This document shows, piece by piece, positions 10,168 through 20,332 of a DNA stretch of 26,972 nt; within the stretch, counting starts at the first letter, position 1; the number at the start of each line of letters is the position of its first letter. The notes under the pieces are model-generated. The model was not told where the DNA came from and made no database searches. It worked only from the letters and a program-made list of their open reading frames with translations. The stretch comes from Mesaphorura yosii (lineage: Eukaryota; Arthropoda; Collembola; Poduromorpha; Tullbergiidae), in assembly GCA_009869945.1 (NCBI GenBank), contig WIXG01000684.1, positions 1 to 26,972 of the forward strand. Reading direction: 5' to 3'. Both the position numbers and the translations under genes were made by a program.

Positions 10168-10547
10168 GTACCTTTATCACTTCCTGGGCGATCAGGTAGA
10201 CAGATGTAGTAGTAAAGTCAGAGTCCCTTGTTACAAGCGTAAAATTAACAAACCGCAACATGGCAAGAGAATGAAGTCAAGTCGGAAGTTTACCATTATT
10301 CAAACTATGTTGGTCTGGGGTCCCGTGCTCGTAGTCGGTGTTCGGCGCGGCCCCAAAAAAGGTATGATTACAATGTAACCAAAACAAAGATGCTCTTGCG
10401 GAAAACGTTACCGCCGCAGTACAGTCATGGTATAATTTTGCAATTCATTACTATAGATTTAATTAGAATTCATTGTGCAGCTGAGGCATTGTATAATTCA
10501 ATTTTTAATGGAAGCTCATTAAATGCTTTTGCATTCGTTTCTCTGTA
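10168..10547. other. Intergenic, no gene seen
   Basis: AT-rich sequence following the damaged gene. No AATAAA close to its stop and no open frame of coding character. Confidence 0.45.
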
Positions 10548-11120
10548 ATGTTGGTTTATGACTTTTCGTATAATTGCTCAAGTCCCGTTTACCATGACCA
10601 CGTTCAGATAAATACGCTAGCCCCCGGTGTTGGCCTGCGTGGCCCTCTCGGACGCCACGCCTTCTACGAGATTTGCAGACACATGCACCTCGTCTGTCCC
10701 GTCATCGCAGTCCATCTCGTCTCTTCCGGCGGAGCCCGGGCCCGTGGAGCACAACGATACTATTATGGGGTATATCAGACAGGCTGCGAAAGTGGTTGCT
10801 TTGCCCCTAGAGCGAATGCGTATCAACAGCCTGCGACTCGGCTGGGCAGTGCGGCAGTTCGTGGCTATGGTGAACTTCCGGCGGGTTCAGCTGCGAAGCA
10901 TTCTCTGACCACACCGCCTTCTGAGGCTCGTTCTTCTGCTCAGAGCACTCGAGGATACCCACGTCAGCTGTCTTCACGCCTGCTACATTACCAATGGTGA
11001 GAGCTTTCCCTTTAAGTTGAAAATCATAACCTATTTATGCCCAACCACTTTGCGTCTGCATCCACTTTTTCAGCACACTCTTCGTCCTACTCCGGAGAGT
11101 CCTCTCACAAGTATCAGGAC
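10548..11120 (+). other. GC-rich stretch with exon-like signals, product unknown
   Basis: 10610-10990 is clearly more GC- and CpG-rich than its surroundings, and two overlapping plus frames stay open (10548-11000 and 10627-10908). A GTGAGA donor at 10998 and a TTTTTCAG acceptor near 11073 would join two exon-like blocks, followed by another GTAAGT donor near 11120. Joining the first frame gives a product ending YQCTLFVLLRR. None of the three frames gives a recognisable protein. It could be part of an untranslated or non-coding transcript, a decayed gene or a partial gene. I assign no function. Confidence 0.25.
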
Positions 11121-11297
11121 GTAAGTGCAACCATTCCTGAATAATCCAGTTGTGTAATAGGCCCTGTCAACTGGCTTGACGGTACAACGATCATTTTTTT
11201 TTCTGGATCCCTTTCCAAAGCGCACAACGAGCTAAAAACGAATAGACTAAACTACAAACTAGACCATATAACACTAATGCTAATCGTGATTTCAGAG

Positions 11298-12521
11298 CTA
11301 GTAATTAACCAACAGAAATATTACTGAATCAATGAGATACTTTAGCACATTCAACGTCAGCGGGGAGTCGATGAAATAAAGATTCCCGACTTCGCATCGT
11401 AAATCCCTGCATGACATTGCCATTCGACGGGCGAGGCCCGAGGCCCCATGCATCTGTACCCAGGTTCTTGGGATGCCCGACGACGCTCTGTTTACGCCGG
11501 CCAGCGTATCTACAAAGAGAATCGCGTAGAGAGTGGTGAAGCCGCCAATGACAGGCATGAGTATCAACGAGGGTGTCCCTCCCATCTCCGCAAGCAATCT
11601 GATGGATGAGTAAATCGCAATGGGTGACATCACCTCAAAACTCGTTTTCGTGACGGGGATGAAGGATCTGCCAAAGCTCATGTTGAAGGAGATATTCAGC
11701 AGCGTTACTTTTCTGTATGCTAATAAAGCGTTTGTGTGGTCACCCTGTTCTATTTGCCTCCTTGCCTCGTCGAGCAGTTTAGCTGTGCATTTGAAGTAGG
11801 TAAATCCAACAACCACTATGAAGACCCCGTAATTCGCCACCTGCAAGATTGGAACGTGTTCCAGCAGGAAGCAGATGAAATACGTGAGAGGGTTCCGCCA
11901 ATTTCCCACCCACACTGAGTACAGGTGGCTGTCCCCATTCATTGAGAGAAAGCCAATCGCAACGAACGCCGTACGCATCCAAACCATAGAGTGCAAGAGC
12001 AACACAGTAACTTTCTCTGGCAGAGGAGTTCGTGAAGGACCAATTGCACCTAAAACAATGTGATAAAATACGCTAGCTCTACCCAGTACATTAGCCAGCC
12101 TGACATAAGCAGGTATATTGTTGTCTGTCTCCAAACACACACCTGCACGTTTATCGAGCGCTCCCAGTTGGTTAACAAGCAGAACGAGGTCGTAGTTGGT
12201 GCCAGCAGCCGAGCCTGCTACTGAAACTAAATACGTGTGCCCGATGATCATCAACGCGTGCCAGGCAGAGCTGAAGCTCAATTGGTTCACCAACTCACGT
12301 GAGTAGAGAGGCGAGCCGGAAATAATTCGAAGTACCAGGAAAAGAACGTATAGCCCGGAAACTGCTTTCCACGTGTGGCAAACGCATCGCTGCGTGGTAC
12401 TGGACACACTGCAGAAGAAGTCACCCTTAGCCCCACGTCTTAATTCAAAAGGAAACGTCCACCACCTAGTCGCCTGAACGAGAGACTTGGAGAACAATTG
12501 AGATCCAATTCTTGGGACCAT
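11298..12521 (-). CDS. Gustatory-receptor-like 7TM chemoreceptor, intronless
   Basis: A single open frame of 407 aa from an ATG at 12521. Several hydrophobic segments are visible (for example AVSGLYVLFLVLRII, YLVSVAGSAAG, VTVLLLHSMVWMRTAFVAIG, YGVFIVVVGFTYF, IYSSIRLLAEMGG, LILMPVIGGFTTLYAILF). The protein ends with GNLYFIDSPLTLNVLKYLID then a last helix and VNY, the position of the conserved C-terminal TYxxxLxQF region of arthropod gustatory receptors. Length and layout fit the 7TM chemoreceptor family (inverted topology, ligand-gated cation channels). The low conservation is normal for this family. The lack of introns suggests retroposition or intron loss, but the second receptor here (22390-23508) is also intronless, so it may be a lineage trait. 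Ligand unknown. Confidence 0.72.
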   Translation of the reverse strand: MVPRIGSQLFSKSLVQATRWWTFPFELRRGAKGDFFCSVSSTTQRCVCHTWKAVSGLYVLFLVLRIISGSPLYSRELVNQLSFSSAWHALMIIGHTYLVSVAGSAAGTNYDLVLLVNQLGALDKRAGVCLETDNNIPAYVRLANVLGRASVFYHIVLGAIGPSRTPLPEKVTVLLLHSMVWMRTAFVAIGFLSMNGDSHLYSVWVGNWRNPLTYFICFLLEHVPILQVANYGVFIVVVGFTYFKCTAKLLDEARRQIEQGDHTNALLAYRKVTLLNISFNMSFGRSFIPVTKTSFEVMSPIAIYSSIRLLAEMGGTPSLILMPVIGGFTTLYAILFVDTLAGVNRASSGIPRTWVQMHGASGLARRMAMSCRDLRCEVGNLYFIDSPLTLNVLKYLIDSVIFLLVNY

Positions 12522-12954
12522 TCTACAAGCAACGCCAACTCTTGGTTGCTCTGAAAAGACTACTCAGCTAGCTGGCAAGGAAGAGGATTTTATTGACGTA
12601 ATCACGCCAAGGAACGTTCAGCAGCACCAAAATTAGGCAATCAAGGAATGTTTATTAAAATTGCCACATCTCTGACTTCACCAGATATGGCTCTCAAAAT
12701 ATGTGAAATTAGATTGCGCTCACAGTTCAGAGAAATATCAACGAATAATTACGTGAGGGGAACTAATGATAGTCTCTTTCCTTTCCACGGTGGTGCAGAA
12801 CTACACTACAGCAGGTGCTCTGTGTCATCACAGCGGACCATGGACTTCGAGTTTTCTGGAGGGAAATTAAGTGTTGTGAAACTTCAGAACAGGCTTTGGA
12901 TGGTAACTTTGCAGCCACACGCCAAAGAACAAAAGACTGAAGGAAAAGGGGCGC
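12522..12954. other. Intergenic, no gene seen
   Basis: Upstream region of the minus-strand gustatory-type receptor. No coding character on either strand; the promoter of that receptor should lie here. Confidence 0.45.
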
Positions 12955-13240
12955 TCATGTGATCCGTCGAACCGGTCCTGAATGAGATCCGAGCCTTCGT
13001 CCCACCTATCCTTAAACAGGTCAAACATTTCCGGGACATGGACGACAAACACCGACGGATGGCTGGCGGGATTGACGTATGCAAAGTCAGGTGACCACGG
13101 GTGCCTAGTGCTTCAATCACTGGCCAGATGGAGCCTACGTGGCTGTGACCCGACAACCCAAAGTAAAAGAGGGTTCGACTGGATGTGGAGTGCCAGTCAG
13201 GAGCAGGAGCAGGAGGACAACCCCAAGTAGGCGGGCCTGA
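12955..13240 (-). pseudogene. UDP-glycosyltransferase first-exon pseudogene
   Basis: This is a decayed copy of exon 1 of the neighbouring UGT, in the same orientation and 3' of it. One frame reads RTLFYFGLSGHSHVGSIWP, matching LYFGISGHSHLSSIWP. Another reads VVHVPEMFDLFKDRWDEG, matching VVHVPEMFDTFKDLWDEG. The signal-peptide part (VVLLLLLLTGT) is in a third frame. So at least two indels break it, and no later UGT exon follows towards 12522. It shows a past tandem duplication of the UGT locus. Confidence 0.85.
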
Positions 13241-13590
13241 ACTTGGTGCCTGTGCCTAGGTTCCATTTTCAGGCTTCGCATTGGAAATTCACAATTTTTG
13301 AATTTGGTGATTGAGACGTGTGGTCACAGAGTCAGGAGTCTGATGACTGACGGAAACAAAGATCGTAAAACGACGTACATAAAAATCCGCACATGACAAA
13401 ATCGATCATGTGTACGCGCCCAGGATTGACCGTGACGATACGAGTACGACAGTGGACAAAGTTAATTTATTAAGCTGAAGCGAGTGACCACGATACTGAT
13501 AAGACCCTGTGTAGCCTTGTAAATGTTTACATGCGCGTGTATGCCATTCACATGACAGCGGTTCCGTGTTTGAATTTTGTAAAACAGCCC
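13241..13590. other. 3' flank of the UGT gene
   Basis: No gene. A minus-strand AATAAA (TTTATT at 13466-13471) about 120 bp past the UGT stop is the likely poly(A) signal. Confidence 0.5.
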
Positions 13591-15348
13591 TCAACTGCTC
13601 TTCAATTTATTGTAGTTCTTATCCGTGCTCGAATTTGAGTTCACACCAGCTCCCAACGCCGACACCAATAGCCATGCTCCAAGTCTCCATCCCACGTAGA
13701 ACACGAGCGCCACCGACACCAGCAGAACGACATACACGAAGAACCACACGTCGAGCAGGCGGCGCTCGTACCAAGTCTGATGCACAGCATCAGGCATCAA
13801 GAACGGTGTGTTGCCTCCGTGCCGGAGGACGTACTCGATCCACCAGACGGCCGTGTCCACGGGCTTCATTGGCCGATCCTTGAAAACTGCGGACGCGAGC
13901 TGAACGCGGCTTTTGAATCTGAAATTAAAAAATTGCTTTTTGTAATTTAGAAAATGAGACTTTAAAGTGATTTTAGGTACTTCTCGTCGTGTAGCACTAA
14001 GTTAATGTTGTTCACGAGCTCCTGCTCACTGAAATCAGTGAGTTCCATTAGCAGCGCAAGTCCCTTCGACGCCACCGCATTTGCGTTCAAGTCCTGATCG
14101 CCAAAGATTGGGAAAACAATGATCGGGACCCCGAAATACACTCCCTCGTTGAGTCCATTCATTCCCCCGTGGGAGATATAGCCCCTCGCCTTAGGGTGAG
14201 CCAGAAGATCCTGTTGCGGGAGCCACTTGGAGAAGTAAATGTTCGACGGGGCGTTCGCCGGCTTCTCTTCGCCCTCCCACTTCCACACGAATCGGAGATC
14301 CGGAAATCGACGGAATGCGTCGAAGAACTTTGCCCGGAGCTCAGGCTTGCTTTTGTGGATGAGGACCTGCGTTCCGAAGCTGATGTAAATGAAACCGTCC
14401 TTCCCGGCCCCGATGAAGTCAGTGAGCGCCTTCGGAAGCTCCTTCCGCTGCTCCTGCATCCCGATCCCCGCGATCGACACAAAGAGCGGTGGGAGGCTCA
14501 TCGCGAACGTGTGTGTGTAGTGTCCGTTCATGAGAACGAGGCTCGTCCGCTTGTGAAGTTCGGTAAAGTCCGGCGTTTCGGTCAGTTTCAAGTGCTCGAC
14601 GAAGATTTCCGCCAATTTGGGGAAGTACTTCACGCGCCTGAGCCAAACCCATCGTATGTGCTGCCAGGTGGTCCATAAACGATCCTTGAACGTTCGCACA
14701 GTCAAGCCATACTCAATTTCTGGCACCCATGAGGATTCGACGGTGGCTCCGTAGTCGTCATGGCTGAGAACCGGTACGCACGCCGCATTGTACGCCATGA
14801 ATGTGGATTTGTAGTGGAGGGTCGCCAGACCAAGCGCACAATCGTTCAGACCCGCGTCCATCACCACCAGGTCGAAAGACGAGTTGTAAAGGAGGTTCTG
14901 TGTGGAAGGCGCTGTGAAGACCGCCCGGCAGGTTCCCACGGCCAGTTGAGTAGTTTCATCAGGGCTGGGCGGAAATAAAAGGAAACGCATAGAAGGCGTA
15001 GGTTTAAAATTCCGCTTTTCGATGGACTTACTCAAATTTGCGTCCATGCAGCCTGTCCTCGATGAGATCGCCGCCCTCGTCCCACAAATCCTTGAATGTG
15101 TCAAACATCTCTGGGACGTGGACGACGGACACCGACGGATGGCTGGTCTTTGGCTGGATCGACGTGAGAATCGTCATTTGGTGTCCACGGGCGCCGAGTG
15201 CTTCGAGAACGGGCCAGATGGAGCTGAGGTGACTGTGGCCGGAAATGCCAAAGTAGAGCAGGATGTTAGCGCCGTGTGTGGGACCTGGACCGGTCAGGAC
15301 GAAGAGCAGGAGAGCCGCAGCTGCAAAGGGCAGCAGGTTTCGCGTCAT
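13591..15348 (-). CDS. UDP-glycosyltransferase (UGT family), three exons
   Basis: Exons 15348-15032, 14964-13981 and 13918-13591 (introns 67 and 62 bp, GT-AG, phases fit) give 542 aa. A signal peptide (MTRNLLPFAAAALLLFVLTG) is followed by ANILLYFGISGHSHLSSIWP, where the His is the expected catalytic base; the partner Asp is likely in DLVVMDAG. The nucleotide-sugar-binding half has YISFGTQV, FVWKWEG and the UGT signature WLPQQDLLAHPKARGYISHG through GLNEGVYFGVPIIVFPIFGDQ. It ends with a single membrane helix (VWFFVYVVLLVSVALVFYVG) and a short basic tail, so it is an ER-membrane enzyme with a luminal active site. Such enzymes conjugate sugars to small lipophilic compounds such as dietary toxins, hormones and pigments. 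The acceptor is unknown. The signature reads SHGGMNGLNEG, close to the usual THGGxxSxxE. Confidence 0.93.
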
Positions 15349-15733
15349 TATCACTGTTTGTAAGCTTTGACTTCGACCTGAAACTGAACCAGCCAGCCTC
15401 TGGTGTGCTGTACTGTTCAGGTGTGCCTGGTGGCTGAGAACTCAAGTGACTAAGTGTAGCCACGTTCACGAGCGAGGACCGACATTGCGTAATCATGACA
15501 AGATATTTAGGCTAGACACACAAAAAAAGCACATGACATTGGCGACGGTGCGCGTGGCGAAATCAATATCCAGCTCAAGTGCTTACGCTCAGCCTGACTC
15601 ATTTGCTTTGCCATTCGAACGATGCGCAGGTGTGCCTCACGCTTTTCGCTTTTTGAACTTTACGAGTACAATGTTTCTTTTTAGAAATGCCAATTACGCA
15701 TAAAAACCTAACGAGGGCCAGTCCAAGCTCGTG
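15349..15733. other. Intergenic, upstream of UGT
   Basis: Likely UGT promoter region. No open frame of coding character and no clear TATA box at the expected distance. Confidence 0.4.
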
Positions 15734-15741
15734 GAGGAGAA

Positions 15742-16204
15742 GGCACTGATGCTTTGAGTGATCGGGTGCTCACTATACAAACAAACCTTAAGTGATCATG
15801 CTCGAATTCAGACCTTGGGTCCAGTTTTATTAAAACACTTTGAGTGACAAAGTAAAAATACACAAGCCGAAATTAGCCGACATCTTTAACATCGTTAACG
15901 AATAAATGAAAGAAATTATCCCGATTGTACAAACCCTTGTACCATTCTTCACATAATTTCCTCTCAAGTGAATTATCTGCGCCTTTAATTTTTATTCCAC
16001 AGTTTGCTTTAGCGTTTGTATTTCCACAAATTTTCGGTTGTTTGCGTCTCCGCTCCTCTGACGGGATCAACGATGATTCACAGTAGCATTGGCATCATTT
16101 TCGTATCATGATCACTTGAGGCGAAATGGTCATGATCATTAAAATTCCCATGATCACTTAAAGTGGGTAGAAAAGTGCACCCGATGACTCAACGCATCAG
16201 TGCC
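15742..16204. mobile_element. MITE-like inverted-repeat element, 463 bp
   Basis: The ends GGCACTGATGCTTTGAGTGA (15742 on) and the inverse of 16204 back (GGCACTGATGCGTTGAGTCA) match over about 28 bp with few differences. Similarity returns further in (CTTAAGTGATCATG). The flanks GAGGAGAA (15734-15741) and GAAGAGAA (16205-16212) look like an 8-bp target duplication with one change, as made by hAT or P-type elements; a 3-bp GAA duplication is the alternative. Inside, the palindromic TGATCA within AAGTGATCATG recurs near both ends as subterminal repeats. The only open frame (15873-16070, minus, 65 aa) is not recognisable as a transposase. So it is a non-autonomous element moved by a partner elsewhere. 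Confidence 0.75.
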
Positions 16205-16212
16205 GAAGAGAA

Positions 16213-16801
16213 GAGAAGAGCAGTTCGCTGGCGATAGATTCATGATGCAAACGAAGCTGAATCAGGGTCGAGCCAAGACTGTTCAGAAAGGTCGAGAAAA
16301 TCATGCCACGTGTTGGGAGAAATGAAGAGACACAAGGGAATACGGCCCTATTCCGCGAAACCTTCGACAAGAAGCAGGAGGGACTTTTTGCTTGTCCAGT
16401 TTAGAGCGACACCATTGCGAGTACTGCAGAGAGACACCTCAACGCTTTGTGGATATCGCCTTCCATGGAATCAGGGTACAATCCAGAGATGCTTCGAGAG
16501 AGCACCGACTTCGACTGAGCCTTCAAGTGGCCCTTGGGATGAATCTGCTGACAACCAGATGTGTGAAATGAGATGAGCCAATGAAAATGGGCCGTGACGA
16601 CAGAAATCTTGCACGCATCACGGGGAAATTGCCGCTTGGGTCGCGAACGCCTGCGTGCAGTTGCAAGACACGTTGTGAGTTAGATTTCCAGCTGCACGGA
16701 AAGTGCCAGCTGCCGCTTCCTGCCAAATAGTCAGTGTTTATTCGAGATTGCACGGTCAGTCCTAACCTAACTATCTAATCACATCTTCATGAAATCATAA
16801 A
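16213..16801. other. Intergenic, no gene seen
   Basis: Open frames here are short, overlap on both strands and lack coding character. Nothing else recognised. Confidence 0.4.
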
Positions 16802-18888
16802 TCAAATGCTAATCAGAGAGCCGAGCCCAAGTCGCTCCCTGGTCGCCGCCCGGCACTCATCCGAAATGTTGCTCTTCCCATTCACGACGGAAATTCGCTG
16901 GAGGCGGCTACTACTGCCATTGCCTGGCGCCCCAACGGCGAATGCAAAGTACCCGCTGACGTCCGTGAGCACGTTTTCTTCGGGCATGGACTCGTTGCCA
17001 AATGTCAACCGAAACTCACGCAAATTCTTCAGGTCAGGAAGGCCGGGCGCTGTCTTCAGGCCCCCTGGCAGTTGCTCGATGTTGATTTCACCCCGAGCGA
17101 GCTGTTGGTGGAGAGTCACGCACTGCTCGCGCCCGATTCCGGTCAGATCCGCATCTAAAGAGCTCGGCTCCCCTTCGTCTCGCGTGCCATCTGCTCTGAC
17201 GTCCAAAAATTCGAGCCCTGGCCATTTCCCCCAAATGTGGGACAGACATTCGACGCGGAGACCAATCGTGAGCCGAGTCACGCCCGGGAAATGTGTCGCC
17301 ATAACCTCGACCCCCTCCACCGACTCCAACTCGCCATAAACAGTCAGCTCGGTCACGGGGGAAGCTGCGAGGCCCGCCAGAGAGGTCGCCCAGTCGCCCG
17401 GCGGTGCAAATGGCTCGTAAGTGACGGAAAGAGTTTTCAGATTCGGGTACGCGCCGATACTAAACCGCAGTAAGTTAAGGACCCTGGTGTTGGCGCCGAT
17501 TTTCAGGCTTTCCAATGCAGGAAGAGGAGGGAGGCTGAAAAGTTTCGGTAAGCCAAAGCCTGGGCTGAAATCCCAAAGTTCGAGGCTCAGGTGGGTCAGG
17601 TACTCGGCTTGCAAGGAGAGGAGACTGGTCAGGCGCTCCACTTCCGCTGCCCTCGGCAACATGCTCAGCCCGGTCAACGAGGTTAGTCGCAAGCCACCCG
17701 GCTTTCGTACACTCAACTCGATGACCTCCGCGAAAAGTTCGCTGTCCACGAATGAAGAGCCCACAGTCAACCGGCAGAGTGACGGGCAGACGGTCGGGTT
17801 CTGGAGCAGGAATTGGAAGGCCCTCCCTGTGCAGAGAGTCTGGTTGAGGGCCTCCAGCCCCGTCGCCGCACGGAGCAAGTCCCGAAGCAGCTGAGCCATG
17901 TCCTCCGAATGCCCGATCCACCACATCTCCAGGCTCCGGAGTCGCGGCAGCTCCTGCCAGCTCCACCCATCGTCGTCGTCATTCATGTCCTCGGCGGCGA
18001 CTGCAGGCACAGGCCGGTAGTCTCGTGTGAACAGCCACGACAGACTGAGTTCGACAAGCGCAGGCGTGAGGTTGAAGAGAACGCGGCGGAGGCCCGTGAT
18101 GTGGAGGTACTGCGAGTTGTTGTCCATGTTGGACTTCGCCCAAATCGACAGGCGGGTCAGGTGCGCGGGCCCCCAGACGGAGAAAAGGGCGCGCACGCGT
18201 GGGTGACTGAATACTTTGCGCTCCGAACCGCTCCCTCGGTGCGCCAGGATGGTAAGTGTCGACATTGGCGATGGAATGACCCCGTTTCCGCTGGTTAACG
18301 TGCCAGCGAGCTGTCCAAGTCTCTTGACAACTAGCGCGCATTCCCCCTCCACTCGGACTGCGGGGCAGTGGCTCCTCCGCAGCTCGGAGCTCATGACGGA
18401 GTGCCACAGGCGGCACGTGGAGCGGAGGCGAAGGAGGTCGCCTTGCGGCAGCGAGCGGGCTACCTTCTGCATGATCTGAGAAGGGAAAATTAACAGTTGT
18501 CAATTGGCGAGTTGATCAGATGAGGTTTTCGAATTCACCGGTACCAACTTACCAAAGGAACCTGCAGCAGTTGTTTCAGGCGATCCTCAAGTCGATTCGA
18601 TTGGGGTAACGGCGAATATGAGTGCCCAACGTGCCCATGCCCACAGCCCAAGGTGGCTCGGAAGCGTTTCCAGAACGAAGGGGACGACTCCTCACTGTCT
18701 TCACGTCCCTCGCCAGGCGCCTTCCGCTTCTGGGTCCGGCTGCAATCGGGTTCGAGCCCTTCTTGTTTACTCGCATTGTTGTCAAAGTCGTAATCGTACG
18801 CGTGTCTTCTTAAGCCCGTGGCCGTGACAAATCTTCGCAAGGCACCACGTATCCGTGCCCCCAAATCGCTGAGCACGCTGAGCTCCAT
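16802..18888 (-). CDS. F-box and leucine-rich-repeat protein
   Basis: Exon 1 18888-18553 and exon 2 18475-16802, joined in phase 0 over a 77-bp GTAAGT...CTCAG intron, give 669 aa. The first 100 residues are basic and polar (KRKAPGEGREDSEESS) and probably disordered. The splice joins LLQVPL|IMQKVARSLPQGDLLR and the following LRSTCRLWHSVM, an F-box fold (pattern LP-x-I-L-x-x-I-x-LxxxDLLRLRxVCRxW). The rest holds degenerate leucine-rich repeats such as LTRLSIWAKS, LRSLEMWWIG, LTHLSLELWDF, LESLKIGAN, LKTLSVTYEP and LEFLDVRADG. Family role: the F-box binds Skp1 of an SCF ubiquitin ligase and the LRR arc selects the substrate. The substrate is unknown. This GC-rich exon shows long open frames in all other frames; those are shadows. 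Confidence 0.85.
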
Positions 18889-19468
18889 TAACTCTTAATC
18901 GCAGGCCAACTGCACGAGGGAATGGGCCGAGGACGTCAAATGGCAATTGCAAAAGGTGACTGACGAGTTAATTAGCGAAATTAATTAATTCATACCAGAG
19001 TCAAAGTCAAAGTAGTCACTGAATTGCACCGCACGCAGTTCACCGGCACACCAGCTCACCGTTCGCTTTTGAGGAAAAGAAGGCTGAAGCCCAAATACAA
19101 AAAAGTGAAAGGTCGGTTTGGCTCACTTTGCTGGCTGGCATTCTTCGAGTCGCACTGCAGTCGGCTATTTTTAGAACTCGTCACTGGTGGGCACGAGAAC
19201 ATGAGCCACCCGCCACGGCATGAGTCGATGAGCGTAAATCCCATCAGAGCACAGTGGCAAGCGGTTCACCACCAATTGGCACGCTCCATGTCAACTGGGC
19301 GTTGGTGTCGGCCTTGGAAATGGCAATTGGCGTCAACTGTCAACGTCAAGAACCTCCAAGATTCCAGGCGCTGGGCCGTCTTGGCCAATCCGACAAATTC
19401 GGGGTCAGGCACTCGAATCAATTCCATAAGTTGCCGCCGGATTTATTAGGTTAGTTTATAGTCCGCCG
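18889..19468. other. Intergenic, upstream of the F-box gene
   Basis: This should contain the F-box promoter. A GTCAAAGTCAAAGT direct repeat (19000-19013) resembles paired nuclear-receptor half-sites, but only loosely. The plus frame 19024-19449 has no recognisable product and is not called. Confidence 0.4.
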
Positions 19469-20152
19469 ATGCCACATTTTTTTAAAACCATGACTTACCT
19501 GATGGTTTCTGGCGCCTGCCCCGCGTGGGCGGTAGAGCCTGTGTACAAAATTGCTGCTTACTCGCGCACCCACGCCCACGCCTGTGTGAAGCTTTATTCT
19601 TCAGGCACCGCCAGTGACTCCGGCTTCTCCTTCGGGCTGCCGCCGCTCTCAGGTGCAGACCACGACCACAGGCTCCGTTTCGCGAATGCAATGCTGCAGA
19701 AACTGGAGGCGGAGCCCGATCTCATCCACCCCGTCGTTTTTAGCGACGAGGGCAACTTCTGGCCGACGGCGAACACAAACGCCCATTGCAGCCGCGCCAG
19801 CCCCGGCGCAGGCGCCAACAGCGCCAAACTCCACCGAAAGAAGCTGTACGCCGAGTCGGCTCCTCTGCTGAGCATCGCCTGGTGCGGAATGATGACGAAG
19901 GAGGTGATCGGGCCGTACTTCTTCAACTCACACGTCATAGGTAGCCGAAAGCCCTTCCTGCTCGATCTTTGACCTTTGCCCTAACTTTGACTTTGTGTAG
20001 AGTCGTCCTGCCTCCGCATGATCCGCTCGTACTTCCTGTCGCAACTCCTTCGGCGGCAGCTCCCGCTAGCGTCCACGTGGTTCCAACAGGACGGAGCTCC
20101 TCCGCACCGGGCCCGTTTGCAAAAACTCAAAGAACGTGGAACTGAATTATGA
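19469..20152 (+). pseudogene. Truncated Tc1/mariner-like transposase gene with apparent intron
   Basis: The first open part (to 19940) contains DHDHRLRFANAMLQKLEAEP, then VVFSDEGNFWPTANTNAHCS, LLSIAWCGMMTKEVIGPYFF, matching the Tc1/mariner (Tc3-type) core with its first Asp in FSDE. A 60-bp GTAGCC...GTGTAG interval (19941-20000) can be removed in frame. After it come CLRMIRSYFLSQLLRRQLPL and TWFQQDGAPPHRARL with the second Asp. The frame stops at 20150-20152, about 35 residues before the third acidic residue of the family should appear. The N-terminal DNA-binding domain is not recognisable, although the frame opens at an ATG at 19469. AATAAA at 20198 follows. It is either a dead fragment or a captured piece of transposase inside a host transcript; it cannot be catalytic as written. 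Confidence 0.72.
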
Positions 20153-20197
20153 ATTTGTGCAATGATTAAAAGTATGAATACAATTTTCAATTTAGCC

Positions 20198-20203
20198 AAT
20201 AAA
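20198..20203 (+). terminator. Poly(A) signal after the transposase remnant
   Basis: AATAAA, 46 bases past the stop of the transposase-like frame; it may end a transcript carrying that remnant. Confidence 0.45.
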
Positions 20204-20332
20204 TATGGAGTAGAAACCCTTGTGTAATTGTTTCTTTCTGGCTCACAAGTCCGTCTGCCTTTTTCCATCGCACCAACTCAGATCAAATCCCCTGCCGTCT
20301 CATTCAGCTCCGCGACTTGTGCCACGACAATT

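Noticed and set aside
10617..10826. Minus-strand DEMDCDDGTDE resembling the end of an LDL-receptor class A repeat
   Set aside because: The six-cysteine framework is absent and the rest of the frame has no matching residues; a chance match in a GC-rich block.
14159..14676. Open frames antisense to and in other frames of UGT exon 2
   Set aside because: Shadows; the UGT frame has the family signature and correct splice phases.
16806..18503. Many long open frames on both strands across the F-box/LRR exon
   Set aside because: They are shadows of one GC-rich coding exon; only the frame with the F-box and repeated Leu pattern is protein-like.
19024..19449. 141-aa plus-strand frame beginning with a basic segment
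   Set aside because: No family resemblance, overlapping frames on both strands, no poly(A) signal after it.
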